From NCBI GenBank assembly GCA_942491345.1, contig CALOAN010000011.1, forward strand, positions 372,001 through 436,000: DNA of 64,000 nt, given 5' to 3'. This stretch comes from JAHEEL01 sp942491345 (GTDB lineage: Bacteria > Actinomycetota > Acidimicrobiia > Spongiisociales > UBA5794). The position numbers were made by a program, and so were the translations under genes. The notes beneath the pieces are model-generated. The model was not told where the DNA came from, made no database searches, and worked only from the letters and a program-made list of their open reading frames with translations. Numbering within the stretch: the first letter of the stretch is position 1; each line of letters starts with the position of its first letter. Of the stretch, positions 1 through 8,176 are shown in pieces.

Positions 1-1213
1 CTCGATCGGCGGTGCCGCCGAAGTTCGTGATGGAGCGGTTCGCGGTCAGGAGAGCGACGCGCACATCAGCGTCTCCGTCGCGGGCGAACAGGTTGCCGGT
101 GCCGGAGGCACCCGGACCGCCGCCTGGTGCGAGTCCTGCAGAGTCGAGGGCGTCCACGGTAGACAGGTAGTGCTGCTCGGCGAGTACCTCGGTCGGCGCC
201 ATGATTGCGCCCTGGTAGCCCCCCTGAACAGCCACGAGCAGCGTGGCCAGCGCAACCACCGTCTTGCCGGAGCCCACCTCGCCTTGCAGCAGCCGATGCA
301 TCGGGTGTCGTCCCGCCAGATCGCTCCGTATCTCTCGGATCACACGGTCCTGCGCACCGGTCAACCGGAACGGCAGCGCAGCGAGGAACTGATCCACGAT
401 GGGGCCATCGAGCGTATGGGTGGCACCCTTGGCCTCACGCCCTTGGCGCTGCTTGCGCATGGCGAGAGCGACCTGGATCCTGAAGAGCTCGTCGAAGATG
501 AGTCGCTCACGAGCACGATCCGCCGCAGCCTGATCATCCGGAAAATGGATCGTCGCAATCGACTGGTCGCGGCCGATGAGGCCGAGGCGGCTCAAGATGT
601 CGGGAGGCACCACCTCGGAGATCGGCCGCGAACGCCGCAGGGCGTTGGCCACCGCCTCTCGGATCTTCATCGGCTTCATCCCGCCGACGCTTGGGTGGAC
701 CGGCACAACTCGCCCCGTCACCAGTGGGTCCTCCTGATCGAGGCGGTCCAGATCGGGAGCTTTCATCTGGAGGCGGCCGCGGAACAGCTCTGCTTTCCCC
801 GAGACCGCTACCTCCTCGCCCTTTTCCAGCTTGAGGTACGGGTTGAACCAGACCGCATGCAACGTGCTCGTGCCGTCACCGATGGTCGCTTCGACCATCG
901 TTCGGTTCTTCGAGATTCGCCTTCGCGAGACACTCTGGACTACGCCGCCGACGGTGACCTCCTCGCCGAGCGGTACGGACGTCAAATCGAAGAGCTGCGA
1001 CCGATCGAGGTAGCGACGGGGCGCATGCAGCAGCAATTGAGCCACCGAGGCGATACCTGCGTCGGTCAGTCGCTTCGCCCTGCGGGCGCCGATGTCCTTG
1101 ACCGCGCTGATCGGGATGTTGTTGAGATACGCGAGGCTTCGGCCCCTCGCCGGTACGTCGTTCGATGTCACGGAACCATGATGGTCTGTATCGGTTCGAA
1201 GGTCGTTGTTCAC
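1..1213 (-). CDS. recG: ATP-dependent DNA helicase RecG, N-terminal part (3' end beyond the window)
   Basis: RecG remodels stalled replication forks and Holliday junctions. About 404 N-terminal residues are in the window: an early helix-hairpin-like stretch (ISAVKDIGARRAKRL), the OB-fold wedge region (VTVGGVVQSVSRRRI), the Q-type motif LTGAQDRVIREI, Walker A GEVGSGKT near residue 310 and motif Ia APTEVLAEQHY near residue 338. Motif II onward lies off the left edge. The reading frame closes upstream at a TAG shortly before GTG 1213, which has AGGG 4 nt upstream. GTG 1171 is an alternative start without an obvious ribosome site. The gene is divergent from rpmB, from which it is separated by 44 bases. 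The family call is secure; only the start is in doubt. Confidence 0.93.
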   Translation of the reverse strand, partial: MNNDLRTDTDHHGSVTSNDVPARGRSLAYLNNIPISAVKDIGARRAKRLTDAGIASVAQLLLHAPRRYLDRSQLFDLTSVPLGEEVTVGGVVQSVSRRRISKNRTMVEATIGDGTSTLHAVWFNPYLKLEKGEEVAVSGKAELFRGRLQMKAPDLDRLDQEDPLVTGRVVPVHPSVGGMKPMKIREAVANALRRSRPISEVVPPDILSRLGLIGRDQSIATIHFPDDQAAADRARERLIFDELFRIQVALAMRKQRQGREAKGATHTLDGPIVDQFLAALPFRLTGAQDRVIREIRSDLAGRHPMHRLLQGEVGSGKTVVALATLLVAVQGGYQGAIMAPTEVLAEQHYLSTVDALDSAGLAPGGGPGASGTGNLFARDGDADVRVALLTANRSITNFGGTADR

Positions 1214-1257
1214 CTGACCCTGCTAGCCTCCCGGATCACCTCAGGAGGTCCTCCCAC

Positions 1258-1446
1258 ATGTCATACCGGTGTGAAGTCTGCGGCAAGGAGCCGTGGTTCG
1301 GCAAGCAAGTGAGCTTCTCGCACAAACGTTCCAGCCGCCGGTGGCTCCCAAACATCCAGCGCGTCCGAGTGAAGCACGGCAGCAACTCCCGCCGCATTCG
1401 CGTGTGCACCTCGTGCATCAAGGCCGGCAAAGTAGAGAAGGTCTAG
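1258..1446 (+). CDS. rpmB: 50S ribosomal protein L28
   Basis: Large-subunit ribosomal protein of 62 residues, the usual size for L28. The sequence opens MSYRCEVCGKEPWFGKQVS and continues with SHKRSSRRWLPNIQRVRV, both typical of the family. Two CxxC pairs (CEVC near the N-terminus and CTSC near the C-terminus) make this the zinc-binding form. The ATG has a strong AGGAGG seven bases upstream, which decides the start over an in-frame upstream extension. A TAGCCT about 30 bases upstream may be the -10 box. It is followed four bases later by a cold-shock-like gene. Confidence 0.96.
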   Translation: MSYRCEVCGKEPWFGKQVSFSHKRSSRRWLPNIQRVRVKHGSNSRRIRVCTSCIKAGKVEKV

Positions 1447-1449
1447 CTC

Positions 1450-1662
1450 GTGCAGGGGGTCGTCAAGGTCTACGACCCTCGATCCGGGGTCGGTGTCATC
1501 GTCCGTGACGACGACCGTTCCGAGGTCTATCTCCGCCCGGGTTCGCTCGAAGGTTCAATGTTCCGCATGCTCCGTCAGGGACAACGCGTGATCTTCGATA
1601 CCGACGAAGACAATGGACGCCTGTTCGCTCGCGATCTTCGATTCGGCGCTGACGGCTACTAA
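1450..1662 (+). CDS. small cold-shock-domain-like protein
   Basis: 70 residues starting at GTG, three bases after the rpmB stop, so probably co-transcribed with it. The chain begins VQGVVKVYDPRSGVGVIV and later reads FRMLRQGQRVIFDTDEDN. This resembles the small beta-barrel of cold-shock proteins, whose usual start is a KGTVKWF...GFGFI pattern, but the RNP1/RNP2 aromatic residues are mostly missing. It probably binds RNA or another ligand through an OB fold. The family assignment is by overall pattern and is moderate. Confidence 0.6.
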   Translation: MQGVVKVYDPRSGVGVIVRDDDRSEVYLRPGSLEGSMFRMLRQGQRVIFDTDEDNGRLFARDLRFGADGY

Positions 1663-1709
1663 GCCTGCCACTGCTCCGGTACACTGACCTCCCAGAGCGA
1701 GGAGGAACC

Positions 1710-1943
1710 TTGGTCCGAGCATACGTCCTGATTCAGACCGACACCGGCAGAGCTGCCGATGTCGCAGGGGGCATCCGAGGATTGCCCGGTGTCATCTCCA
1801 CCGAGGCGGTCACGGGCCCGTACGACGTCGTCGTGTTCGTTGAGGCTGAAGATGTCGATGCCCTCGGTCAGCTCGTCGTCACAGCGGTCCAACCGGTTGA
1901 CGGCATCGTCCGTACATTGACCTGCCCGGTCATCAGGATCTAG
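1710..1943 (+). CDS. stand-alone Lrp/AsnC ligand-binding (RAM) domain protein
   Basis: 77 residues beginning at TTG with GGAGGA three bases upstream; a TACACT at 1680-1685 is a plausible -10 box. The sequence (VRAYVLIQTDTGRAADVAG, then GPYDVVVFVEAEDVDAL) matches the C-terminal effector-binding domain of Lrp/AsnC regulators without the N-terminal helix-turn-helix. Such single-domain proteins form decamer-like rings and bind amino acids or related ligands; their targets are mostly unknown. It stands just before the convergent ddl gene. Confidence 0.8.
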   Translation: MVRAYVLIQTDTGRAADVAGGIRGLPGVISTEAVTGPYDVVVFVEAEDVDALGQLVVTAVQPVDGIVRTLTCPVIRI

Positions 1944-1964
1944 CGCCACCAGCCGACCCGCCGG

Positions 1965-2978
1965 TCAGCCCACCGTCGCGAGACTCACGAGTTCGTTGCA
2001 GAGTTCCGCGTAGGACATGCCGGTTGCTTCCCACATCTTGGGGAAACCGGAGATCGGTGTGAAGCCTGGCATGGTGTTCACTTCGTTGATCAGGAACCCG
2101 CGCCCCCCATCGAGGTAGAAGAAGTCGATCCGAGCCAGGCCGCGGCATTCGATCGCTTGGAAAGCTCGAGCAGCCAGTGAACGCACTTCGGCCATCCGTT
2201 GCTCCGACAGACGCGCCGGTGCTTCGAAATCGCTCTCCTCGTCCTCGTATTTCGAGGCGTAGTCGTACCACTCCCCCGCCGAGTGAACTTCACCGGCGAG
2301 CGCAGTCCGGGGTCCGTCCAGCACGGCAACTTCGATCTCTCGGCCGGAGATGAATTCCTCGATGACCACCTTCTCGCCATACCGCAAGGCGACCTCGATG
2401 GCGCGCTTGACCTCGAGCGGCTTCGCGGCCTTGCTGATGCCGACCGACGAGCCGAGCTCTGCTGGTTTCACGAACACCGGTGATCCGAGTTCCCTGAGAA
2501 TCCATCGTGCCGTGCCGTCGCGATTCTTGCGGTAGTCAGTGCCACGAACGACCCGCCAGCGGGATGTGGGTATCCCGGCAGCTTCAAAGGCGCTCTTGGC
2601 AATGTCCTTGTCCATCGCAAGCGCTGAAGGCAAAACCCCGCATCCCACGTACGGCTTGCTCGCGATTTCGAACACACCCTGGATGGTTCCGTCCTCCCCA
2701 TAAGGACCGTGCAGAACCGGAAACACCACGTCGTAGTTGACGGCGGCGTCTCCAACGAGCAGCCGACCGTCTGGTAGACGGAGGGCGGCGGGACGTCCCT
2801 CGGCGCGGAAAGGTCGATGCGCCGTGTCGACGATCCACCAGGCACCTTCGCGGTCGATGCCGACAGGGATCACTCGGTGATCGGCCTCGACGAGAGCATC
2901 GTGGATCGCCACCGCAGAAACGCAGGAAACCTCGTGCTCGGCGGAACGACCACCAAAGAGAAGCAGCACTCTGGACAT
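1965..2978 (-). CDS. ddl: D-alanine--D-alanine ligase
   Basis: 337 residues, the normal length for this ATP-grasp enzyme, which joins two D-alanines for the peptidoglycan stem. Seen: GGRSAEHEVSCVSA at the N-terminus, the loop GSSVGISKA, and the Mg/ATP-binding region NEVNTMPGFT near the C-terminus. The ATG at 2978 is preceded by TAACCT with a six-base gap and no Shine-Dalgarno, so the message is probably leaderless. fabI lies 48 bases upstream on the same strand but appears separately promoted. Confidence 0.95.
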   Translation of the reverse strand: MSRVLLLFGGRSAEHEVSCVSAVAIHDALVEADHRVIPVGIDREGAWWIVDTAHRPFRAEGRPAALRLPDGRLLVGDAAVNYDVVFPVLHGPYGEDGTIQGVFEIASKPYVGCGVLPSALAMDKDIAKSAFEAAGIPTSRWRVVRGTDYRKNRDGTARWILRELGSPVFVKPAELGSSVGISKAAKPLEVKRAIEVALRYGEKVVIEEFISGREIEVAVLDGPRTALAGEVHSAGEWYDYASKYEDEESDFEAPARLSEQRMAEVRSLAARAFQAIECRGLARIDFFYLDGGRGFLINEVNTMPGFTPISGFPKMWEATGMSYAELCNELVSLATVG

Positions 2979-3026
2979 CCGGGAAGGTTACCGACGAGTC
3001 GGAAAGGGCGCGGGAAATCGGCCGCG

Positions 3027-3815
3027 TCACTCCTCCGAGATTCGTCGATCGAGCGAGATCGCGTGAAAACCGCCATCGACGTGCACGATCTCCCCCGTGG
3101 TGGCGAGCGACCAATCGGAGAGCAGCACGCACACCATCCGCGCGACCGGGTCGGGGTTGTTGATATCCCAGGGCAACGGGGCCCTCTCGTGCCACGCGTT
3201 GACGAATTCTTCGATGCCGGGGATCGACTTCGCCGCCACCGTGGCGAGCGGTCCCGCCGCAACGGCGTTGACCCGAATCCGGTCATCACCAAGGTATCGG
3301 GCAAGGTATCGCGTGACGGATTGGAGGGCGGACTTGGAGACGCCCATCCAGTCGTACGCCGGCCAGGCCGTCGAGTTGTCGAAGTCGAGCGTTACCAACG
3401 ATCCCCCGCCCGCGACCCGCATCAGCGGCAGGAGACCCACGGCGAGGGTCTTGTACGAGAACGCTGAAGTCAGGAACGCCGTGGACGCAGATTCAGCAGG
3501 AGTATTGAGGAAGTTGCCACCCAATGCGTCTTCGGGTGCGAACGCGATCGCGTGCAGCGCCCCGTCGACAGCGCCCCATCGTTCGGCGAGATTGGCGACC
3601 AAGGCGTCCATGTGGTCCGGATCGTTGATATCGAGCTCGAGTACCGGCGGTGGATCCGGGAGCCGCTTCGCGGAACGTTCGGTGAGGCGGATCGCTCGAC
3701 CGAACCCAGTGAGCACGATCTCGGCGCCCTGCTCCTGAGCGATCTTCGCGACGTGCCACGCGATCGAGTCGTCCGTCAGCACACCGGTGATCACCAGCCG
3801 TTTTCCGTCCAGCAC
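3027..3815 (-). CDS. fabI: NADH-dependent enoyl-ACP reductase (InhA/FabI type)
   Basis: 262 residues. It reduces trans-2-enoyl-ACP in the last step of the FAS-II elongation cycle. The N-terminus DGKRLVITGVLTDDSIAW and the segment AYDWMGVSKSALQSVTRYLA carry the family Tyr-(x6)-Lys catalytic pair (Y and K of YDWMGVSK) in an InhA-like context; LGDDRIRVNAVAAGPL follows. Translation starts at GTG with GGAAGGA upstream. This is a likely isoniazid/triclosan-class target family, but the exact chain-length preference cannot be read from the sequence. Confidence 0.93.
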   Translation of the reverse strand: MLDGKRLVITGVLTDDSIAWHVAKIAQEQGAEIVLTGFGRAIRLTERSAKRLPDPPPVLELDINDPDHMDALVANLAERWGAVDGALHAIAFAPEDALGGNFLNTPAESASTAFLTSAFSYKTLAVGLLPLMRVAGGGSLVTLDFDNSTAWPAYDWMGVSKSALQSVTRYLARYLGDDRIRVNAVAAGPLATVAAKSIPGIEEFVNAWHERAPLPWDINNPDPVARMVCVLLSDWSLATTGEIVHVDGGFHAISLDRRISEE

Positions 3816-3857
3816 GTTGGGTCCTTCCCCTTCGGGCGCGACATCCTAGGGTCAGGA

Positions 3858-4223
3858 TCAGCCCACGTTCGACCAGGCCCGAAAGCCGAGTCCCATGACG
3901 AACAAGAGCAGCAGGCCGTACCAGAGCGCCGGCTTGCGCGCGAATTGGGCCCGGTATACGTACGCGAGACTGAACGTGACCGCGATCACAATGCCGTAGA
4001 AGACGTGGAACCCGTTCAGCGGCCGCAACCCGTACACGTACAGGGAGACACCCGCGCCAACCTGGGCCAGCATCGCGGCAATGGCCACCACAACCGCGAT
4101 CCCGAACACTCGACCGGGCTTCCGCCGGAGCACCGCAAGCCCGAGTCCCCACAGTCCGACAACACCGGTCGTCACGAGCGCGACCCACACCCAATGTGAG
4201 TGAAACCAGAGAATGTTCGTCAC
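3858..4223 (-). CDS. small four-helix membrane protein of unknown function
   Basis: 121 residues, starting at GTG. Four hydrophobic segments can be seen (around residues 13-32, 38-62, 71-90 and 99-116), with His in the first stretch (WFHSHWVW) and a further His in the third (NGFHVFYGIV). His pairs facing each other across helices would suit a haem-b protein of the cytochrome b561/DUF420 kind, but that is only a suggestion. No family was recognised with confidence. It is 42 bases upstream of fabI and could be cotranscribed with it. Confidence 0.7.
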   Translation of the reverse strand: MTNILWFHSHWVWVALVTTGVVGLWGLGLAVLRRKPGRVFGIAVVVAIAAMLAQVGAGVSLYVYGLRPLNGFHVFYGIVIAVTFSLAYVYRAQFARKPALWYGLLLLFVMGLGFRAWSNVG

Positions 4224-4255
4224 ATGGGCCCGATCTGCATGTGCCGGAGATTAGG

Positions 4256-4322
4256 GAGACACAGATCGAAGACACGAGATCCGAGACAGCGTGGAGTCTC
4301 AGGTCTCGAGTCTCGAGTCTCT
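4256..4322. repeat. GAGACNY tandem-unit repeat (copy a), partly inverted
   Basis: A run of degenerate 7-nt units of the GAGACNY kind (GAGACAC, GAGATCC, GAGACAG) that switches midway to the complementary orientation (GTCTCAG, GTCTCGA, GTCTCGA, GTCTC). It lies entirely between divergent genes. The same unit recurs at 6620, 37576, 38937, 41181, 49090 and 63843, so this is a dispersed family rather than local slippage only. Confidence 0.75.
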
Positions 4323-4341
4323 CCCCTACTACCGTCACCTC

Positions 4342-5551
4342 ATGCCCGACATCACCATCGATTCGATTGCTCATGGGGGTGAGGGTGTCGGCCGGATCGA
4401 CGGGAAGGCCCATTTCGTCGCCGGGGCAATACCTGGCGAGCGAGTCGAAATAGAGGTCGTCCGCGAGAAACGGCGCTGGGCCCGGGCGAAGCTCATCCGG
4501 GTTGTCGAGGCGTCACACGACCGAGTAGAGGCCCCGTGTCCTGCGTTCGGGGCATGCGGCGGGTGCACCTGGCAGTACGCCGCATACGAACGCCAGCTCG
4601 AGTGGAAACGCGAGGTCGTCGCCGGGTCAGCTCGCCCACCTTGGTCGGCTCGACAACATCGAAGTACGGCCCACCATGGCTCCCGGATCTCCGTTCGCCT
4701 ACCGCAACCGGATGGACTTCGCTGTGTCGGAGGGCCGTCCGGCACTCCACGAGCATGCATCGAACCGGCTCGTTGCCCTCAACGGCTGCCCGCTCCTGAA
4801 GCCGCAGCTCGCGGAGCGCTTCGCTGCCCTCGGCGATCTCACCGACGTGCACAAGATCGTGCTCCGGACCGGAGTCAACACCGGCGACAGCCTCATCCTC
4901 CTCGAAGGCCGCGTGCCGGACCAGGCGTCGAGGTGGGATGCTTCGGTGATTGTCCGATCACGCGACGACCTCCACACGCTCCGCGGCCGGCCATGGTTCG
5001 AAGAGGAGATCGACGGGGTGCGGTTCCGCGTCCCGGCCGCCTCGTTCTTCCAGGTCAATACGGAGGGCGCCGAGATGCTTGTCGCACTCGTGAGGGAAGC
5101 GGCCGGCGTGACGACGGATGATGTTCTCCTCGATGGCTACGCCGGAGTCGGCCTCTTCGCTGCGACGGTCGGCAGATCGGCGCGTCGGGTGGTAACCATC
5201 GATTCCGAAAAGGCGTCGTTCCGTGCCATCACCGGGAACCTGGGAGCGGTCGTTCCGGATCGGTTCCATTCGATGCTCGGTCGCTTCGAGGAGACAGCGG
5301 CTGCGGTGATGGACCGGTGGGATGTCGCGATCGTTGACCCGCCCCGGGCCGGTCTCGGCACCGCCGGCGTCGAAGCGGTGACGAGGACGGCACCACGAAC
5401 GATCGTGCTGATCTCGTGTGATCCGGCATCCCTCGCCAGGGACGCAAGACTGTTGACGACGGCCGCGTACCGGCTCGACTGGGCGCAACCGGTCGACCTC
5501 TTCCCGCAGACATACCACGTGGAGACGGTGGCTCGATTCGAGCTGCGCTAG
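4342..5551 (+). pseudogene. TrmA/RlmD-family RNA uracil-5 methyltransferase, broken by one frameshift
   Basis: S-adenosylmethionine-dependent RNA m5U methyltransferase. Part 1 (from ATG 4342) has a TRAM domain (SIAHGGEGVGRIDGKAHFV) and the 4Fe-4S cysteines CPAFGACGGC. Part 2 carries the Rossmann motif LLDGYAGVGLFA, IVDPPRAGL and the catalytic-Cys motif LISCDPASLARD. The two halves are in different frames. Near 4624-4627 the sequence GCCGGGTCAG has one base too many: dropping one base restores VAG-QLAHLGRLDNIEV. Everything else is intact, so an assembly indel is as likely as recent decay. A TACCGT six bases before the ATG suggests a leaderless start. Confidence 0.85.
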
Positions 5552-5553
5552 TC

Positions 5554-6186
5554 CTAGATCTCGTCGACGAGCTTCTGGCGCTTGGCTTCGTACTCCTCGT
5601 CGGTGAGGATTCCGTCGTTGTGGAGCTGCTTCAAGCGCTGGAGTTGCTCCGTCGGATCGGCATCAGGTGCCTGAACGACCGCACCGCGTTGCATCGAGAC
5701 CGACCGTTCTTCGCGCACCTTGTACAGGAGGGAGGCGAAGTTGTCCGGACGGGGGATGTTGTGGAACTTGCTCTGACCGGTTGTGCCCGCCGACTCGACG
5801 AGCAGATCTCCGGCGCCGAGCATCCGCTCGATGGCCGTCTGGCTGAAGTTGACGTTCGTTATGTTCTCGAGCGGGATCTCAATGCCCGACTTCGCAAGCA
5901 AACCCTGACGAGTGATCAGCCGCTCATTCGTGAGGACATAGCGAGTCGTGAGCCAACTGACGATCGGGCGGACGACGAACCAGATCGCTGCGCCGATCAC
6001 GGCGAGCGTGAGAATCCACTGAACCCAGTTCCATGTGTCACCATCGGGAAGAATCCACTCGATGAGTCCGATCACGATGAGCGCAAGGACGAACCATGCA
6101 ATCGGGATGATCAGGAGCTTCCAGTGCTGCCGGAACTCCGTGACGATGCTTTCGCCTTCGCTGAGTGAATCTTCGGGCCATGCCAT
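5554..6186 (-). CDS. membrane protein with bacterial PH domain and C-terminal SHOCT motif
   Basis: 210 residues. Two hydrophobic helices (WKLLIIPIAWFVLALIVIG and ILTLAVIGAAIWFVVRPIV) precede a YdbS-like bPH2 domain (TTRYVLTNERLITRQGLL, then GIEIPLENITNVNFSQT). The last 30 residues form a SHOCT motif (LQRLKQLHNDGILTDEEYE), common at the C-terminus of envelope and toxin-like proteins of unknown role. The chosen ATG begins MAWPEDSL; the frame stays open further upstream, but that extension is low-complexity and looks non-coding. Its 3' end meets that of the RNA methyltransferase. Confidence 0.85.
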   Translation of the reverse strand: MAWPEDSLSEGESIVTEFRQHWKLLIIPIAWFVLALIVIGLIEWILPDGDTWNWVQWILTLAVIGAAIWFVVRPIVSWLTTRYVLTNERLITRQGLLAKSGIEIPLENITNVNFSQTAIERMLGAGDLLVESAGTTGQSKFHNIPRPDNFASLLYKVREERSVSMQRGAVVQAPDADPTEQLQRLKQLHNDGILTDEEYEAKRQKLVDEI

Positions 6187-6219
6187 GGCCGCGAGTCTAG
6201 TCGAATGGCCGGCCGGTCC

Positions 6220-6260
6220 GGGACGCGAGAAACCCCGAGGAAGCTCGCGCCCCCTCGGGG
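6220..6260. repeat. GGGACGCGAGAA/CCCCGAGG hairpin, copy 1
   Basis: The element opens GGGACGCGAGAAACCCCGAG and closes with CCTCGGGG (CCCCGAGG 6233-6240, CCTCGGGG 6253-6260), giving a perfect 8-bp stem. It sits just upstream of the PH-domain gene and recurs with few changes at 6793. It could act as a bidirectional terminator, but no T-tract follows. Confidence 0.65.
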
Positions 6261-6619
6261 TGTTCCCGGTCCGGCGGTCTCTGCCCCGAGAGGCAGATCC
6301 CGTCGGTACGAGCGGCCTTTCGACCGTTCGTGTCTCACCGTCCGGCCGAGGCCGTCCGGCAAGGTGTCCTTCCGCCCGGTCCCGGCCCGAGGGCCGCTTC
6401 CGATGGCCCCTTGCGGGGCCGACTCCGCCCCTTTCGGGGGGTGTCCGGTCGGACGATCCCGTCCCCCTTTCGGGCTCCGGGCCGACCCTTTCGGGCCGGA
6501 TGTCCCCGTTCCAGTTTCCCTTCCCGGCGACACACGAGAAGGTAGAGCATGCGGAGGTGTACGTCCACCCAAAACGCCGATGAGATTTCGCGAGCGAAGA
6601 AGAAGATTCGCGAGGCGGG

Positions 6620-6770
6620 TTGAGATACGAGATACGAGATATGAGACTCGAGACACCAGACACCAGACTCGCGGCGGGCGTCATCTTCGCGGCTCGGGCT
6701 CCCAGGCCGCCGCCTCCCGCCCGAGCTTTGCTCGAGCACCCTCCCCCACTCCGTGGTGGAGGGAAAGACG
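6620..6770. repeat. composite dispersed repeat, copy b
   Basis: GAGAT/GAGAC-type 7-nt units (6620-6668) lead into GACTCGCGGCGGGC and a core reading GGCTCCCAGGCCGCC. A hairpin follows whose arms are CTCCCCCAC and GTGGAGGG (about 6741-6763). The same order of parts is found at 37576-37722 and, inverted, at 63749-63862. No coding sequence. Confidence 0.7.
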
Positions 6771-6792
6771 ATCACTCCGCGTTTGGGGGGCT

Positions 6793-6848
6793 GGGACGCG
6801 AGAAGCCCCGAGGGAGTTTGGCTTGCGCCTCACCCTCTCGGGGTTCTC
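6793..6848. repeat. GGGACGCGAGAA/CCCCGAGG hairpin, copy 2
   Basis: Near-copy of the element at 6220: the opening 24 bases differ at about three positions. The arms GAGAAGCCCCGAGGG (6800-6814) and CCCTCTCGGGGTTCTC (6833-6848) pair over roughly 15 bp with one bulge, making one of the strongest stems in the region. Confidence 0.65.
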
Positions 6849-7356
6849 AATCGAAACAGCTTGCACTATTTCGAAATACCTCCGACTCTGGTTTGACCCA
6901 TCGTCTTCGGTATCGGCTCGGTTCCTCCGCGCTCCGGTTCTACCCTTCGCCCTTCGGCCGTTGCCGGTCCGTGCGGTACCCGAAGATGCCGCATGAACAC
7001 CGCCCCACCTTGCGGCAGTACGGTGTGACTCGCCGGGATCTGGGCGGCCCCGACGGCCACTGGCATCTCGCTCCGAGGAGCGAGGCGCCATCGGGGAGCC
7101 AGCCGAAGCCGGTTCACCCGAAGACCCGTCCGACCCTTCGCCGCGGAAGTCTCCCTCCGTTGCGCCGGTGGGCCCGAGGGCCCGTCGTCCGGATCACTCG
7201 TCCGACCGAAGCCGTTCGAGCGAGTGGGAACCTACGGTTGGTCGGCACGATATGTCAACAGAATCGGCCGCCCACTTTTCGCGTGCTTGGTCGACTTTTC
7301 CCAATCTGCCGAATGCAGCGAGTTACACCGCTGTGGTTCGTGTCACACCCGTGCCG

Positions 7357-7370
7357 TATAGTCGTGACCA
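7357..7370 (+). promoter_or_regulatory. -10 box of a probably leaderless promoter for the nuclease/helicase operon
   Basis: TATAGT at 7357-7362 is followed by seven bases and then ATG 7370. No Shine-Dalgarno lies between, so transcription would begin at or within a base of the start codon. The -35 region around 7334-7340 is not close to consensus. The same geometry recurs before many genes in this window. Confidence 0.5.
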
Positions 7371-8176
7371 TGACCTCCAACACGCAGGATCGAGCAGGCG
7401 GCACCACGGGCCTCAAGAGCCTCTCGCCGTCTCGTGCCAGCGACTACAAACGCTGCCCGCAGCTCTTCAAGTTCAGCGCGATCGATCGCATTCCAACACC
7501 TCCGACGGTCTACCAGGCACGAGGAACGACCGCCCATCTCGCTCTCGAGCGACTGTTCGCGCTGCCCGCAGCGGAACGTACACCTGAACGCCTCTACGAC
7601 CTCTTCCGGGAGGCATGGCAAGAGGTCAAGCCGACCGACTACCCGGATCTGTTCGACGACGTCGACGCCGAACGTGCGTGGGGCATCGAGAGTCTCACAA
7701 TCCTCGCCAACTACTTCGCGGTTGAAGACCCGACCTCATTCGAGCCACTCGCGCGCGAGCTCGACATGACACAGGCAGTCGGCGACATGACGATCCGCGG
7801 AATCCTCGACCGTATGGAAGAGACGCCCGAGGGTGTGGTGATCACCGACTACAAGACCGGCAAGGCTCCCCCGGAGCGCTACGCGATGCCGGCGTTCTTC
7901 GCACTCAAGATCTACGCGCTCCTCATCCGCATTCGTGAGGGCCGGACGCCGGTAGCGCTGCGCCTCATGTATCTGAACGGCCCGACGGTCTATGAGGTCC
8001 CGGTGAACGATGCGCAACTCGACGCCATGGAGCGACAGCTCGAAGCGTTGTGGGCCGCCATCAATCGCTCCATCGAGACTGACAGCTTCCCCACGCGAAC
8101 CGGGGTGCTGTGTGATTGGTGCGCCTACCAAGACATCTGTCCCGCCTTCGCGAACGAGAACAGGAGCGACGTCTGA
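7370..8176 (+). CDS. PD-(D/E)XK nuclease of the RecB/Cas4-like family with FeS-cluster cysteines
   Basis: 268 residues. The nuclease core shows GILDRMEE (acidic residue, about residue 145) and ITDYKTGK (D and K of the D-x-K signature, about 158). One Cys near residue 29 (KRCPQLFKF) and three near the end (CDWCAYQDIC) form the C...CxxCx5C set that binds a 4Fe-4S cluster in AddB/Cas4-like nucleases. It is the first gene of a coupled operon: its TGA overlaps the probable start of the DUF488 gene, followed by two helicase-nucleases. It could be a stand-alone accessory nuclease for the AdnAB-like complex. No Cas genes or CRISPR arrays are near. Confidence 0.85.
   Translation: MTSNTQDRAGGTTGLKSLSPSRASDYKRCPQLFKFSAIDRIPTPPTVYQARGTTAHLALERLFALPAAERTPERLYDLFREAWQEVKPTDYPDLFDDVDAERAWGIESLTILANYFAVEDPTSFEPLARELDMTQAVGDMTIRGILDRMEETPEGVVITDYKTGKAPPERYAMPAFFALKIYALLIRIREGRTPVALRLMYLNGPTVYEVPVNDAQLDAMERQLEALWAAINRSIETDSFPTRTGVLCDWCAYQDICPAFANENRSDV

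Larger units (their letters stand above)
6187..7369. other. long non-coding, hairpin-rich intergenic region
   Basis: About 1.2 kb with no convincing coding potential on either strand. It holds many short inverted repeats built on CCCTTTCGGG-like and GGGCCCGAGGGCCC-like stems, two copies of a CCCCGAGG hairpin (6220 and 6793), a GAGACNY array with the composite core (6620-6770), and a CACTCG/CGAGTG stem near 7195. No match to RNase P RNA, tmRNA, SRP RNA or rRNA signatures was noticed. It may be repeat debris, a structured RNA, or both. The right end holds the promoter of the nuclease operon. Confidence 0.6.

Noticed and set aside
170..1312. Long open frame on the + strand across the recG region
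   Set aside because: The minus strand encodes an unmistakable RecG with all expected motifs; the + frame is its antisense shadow, as are the other long antisense frames in this GC-rich DNA.
4291..4342. Upstream start for the RNA methyltransferase at 4291
   Set aside because: The extra residues are encoded by the GAGACNY repeat, and TACCGT six bases before ATG 4342 fits the start pattern of the window.
6205..6996. 263-residue open frame on the + strand in the hairpin-rich region
   Set aside because: Composition is Arg/Pro/Gly/Ser-rich, the frame crosses repeat copies, and there is no ribosome site or -10 box; it is a GC-rich chance frame.
6187..7369. Possible RNase P RNA, tmRNA, SRP RNA or rRNA fragment
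   Set aside because: None of the short conserved sequences of these RNAs was found on either strand; only generic hairpins and repeat copies are present.
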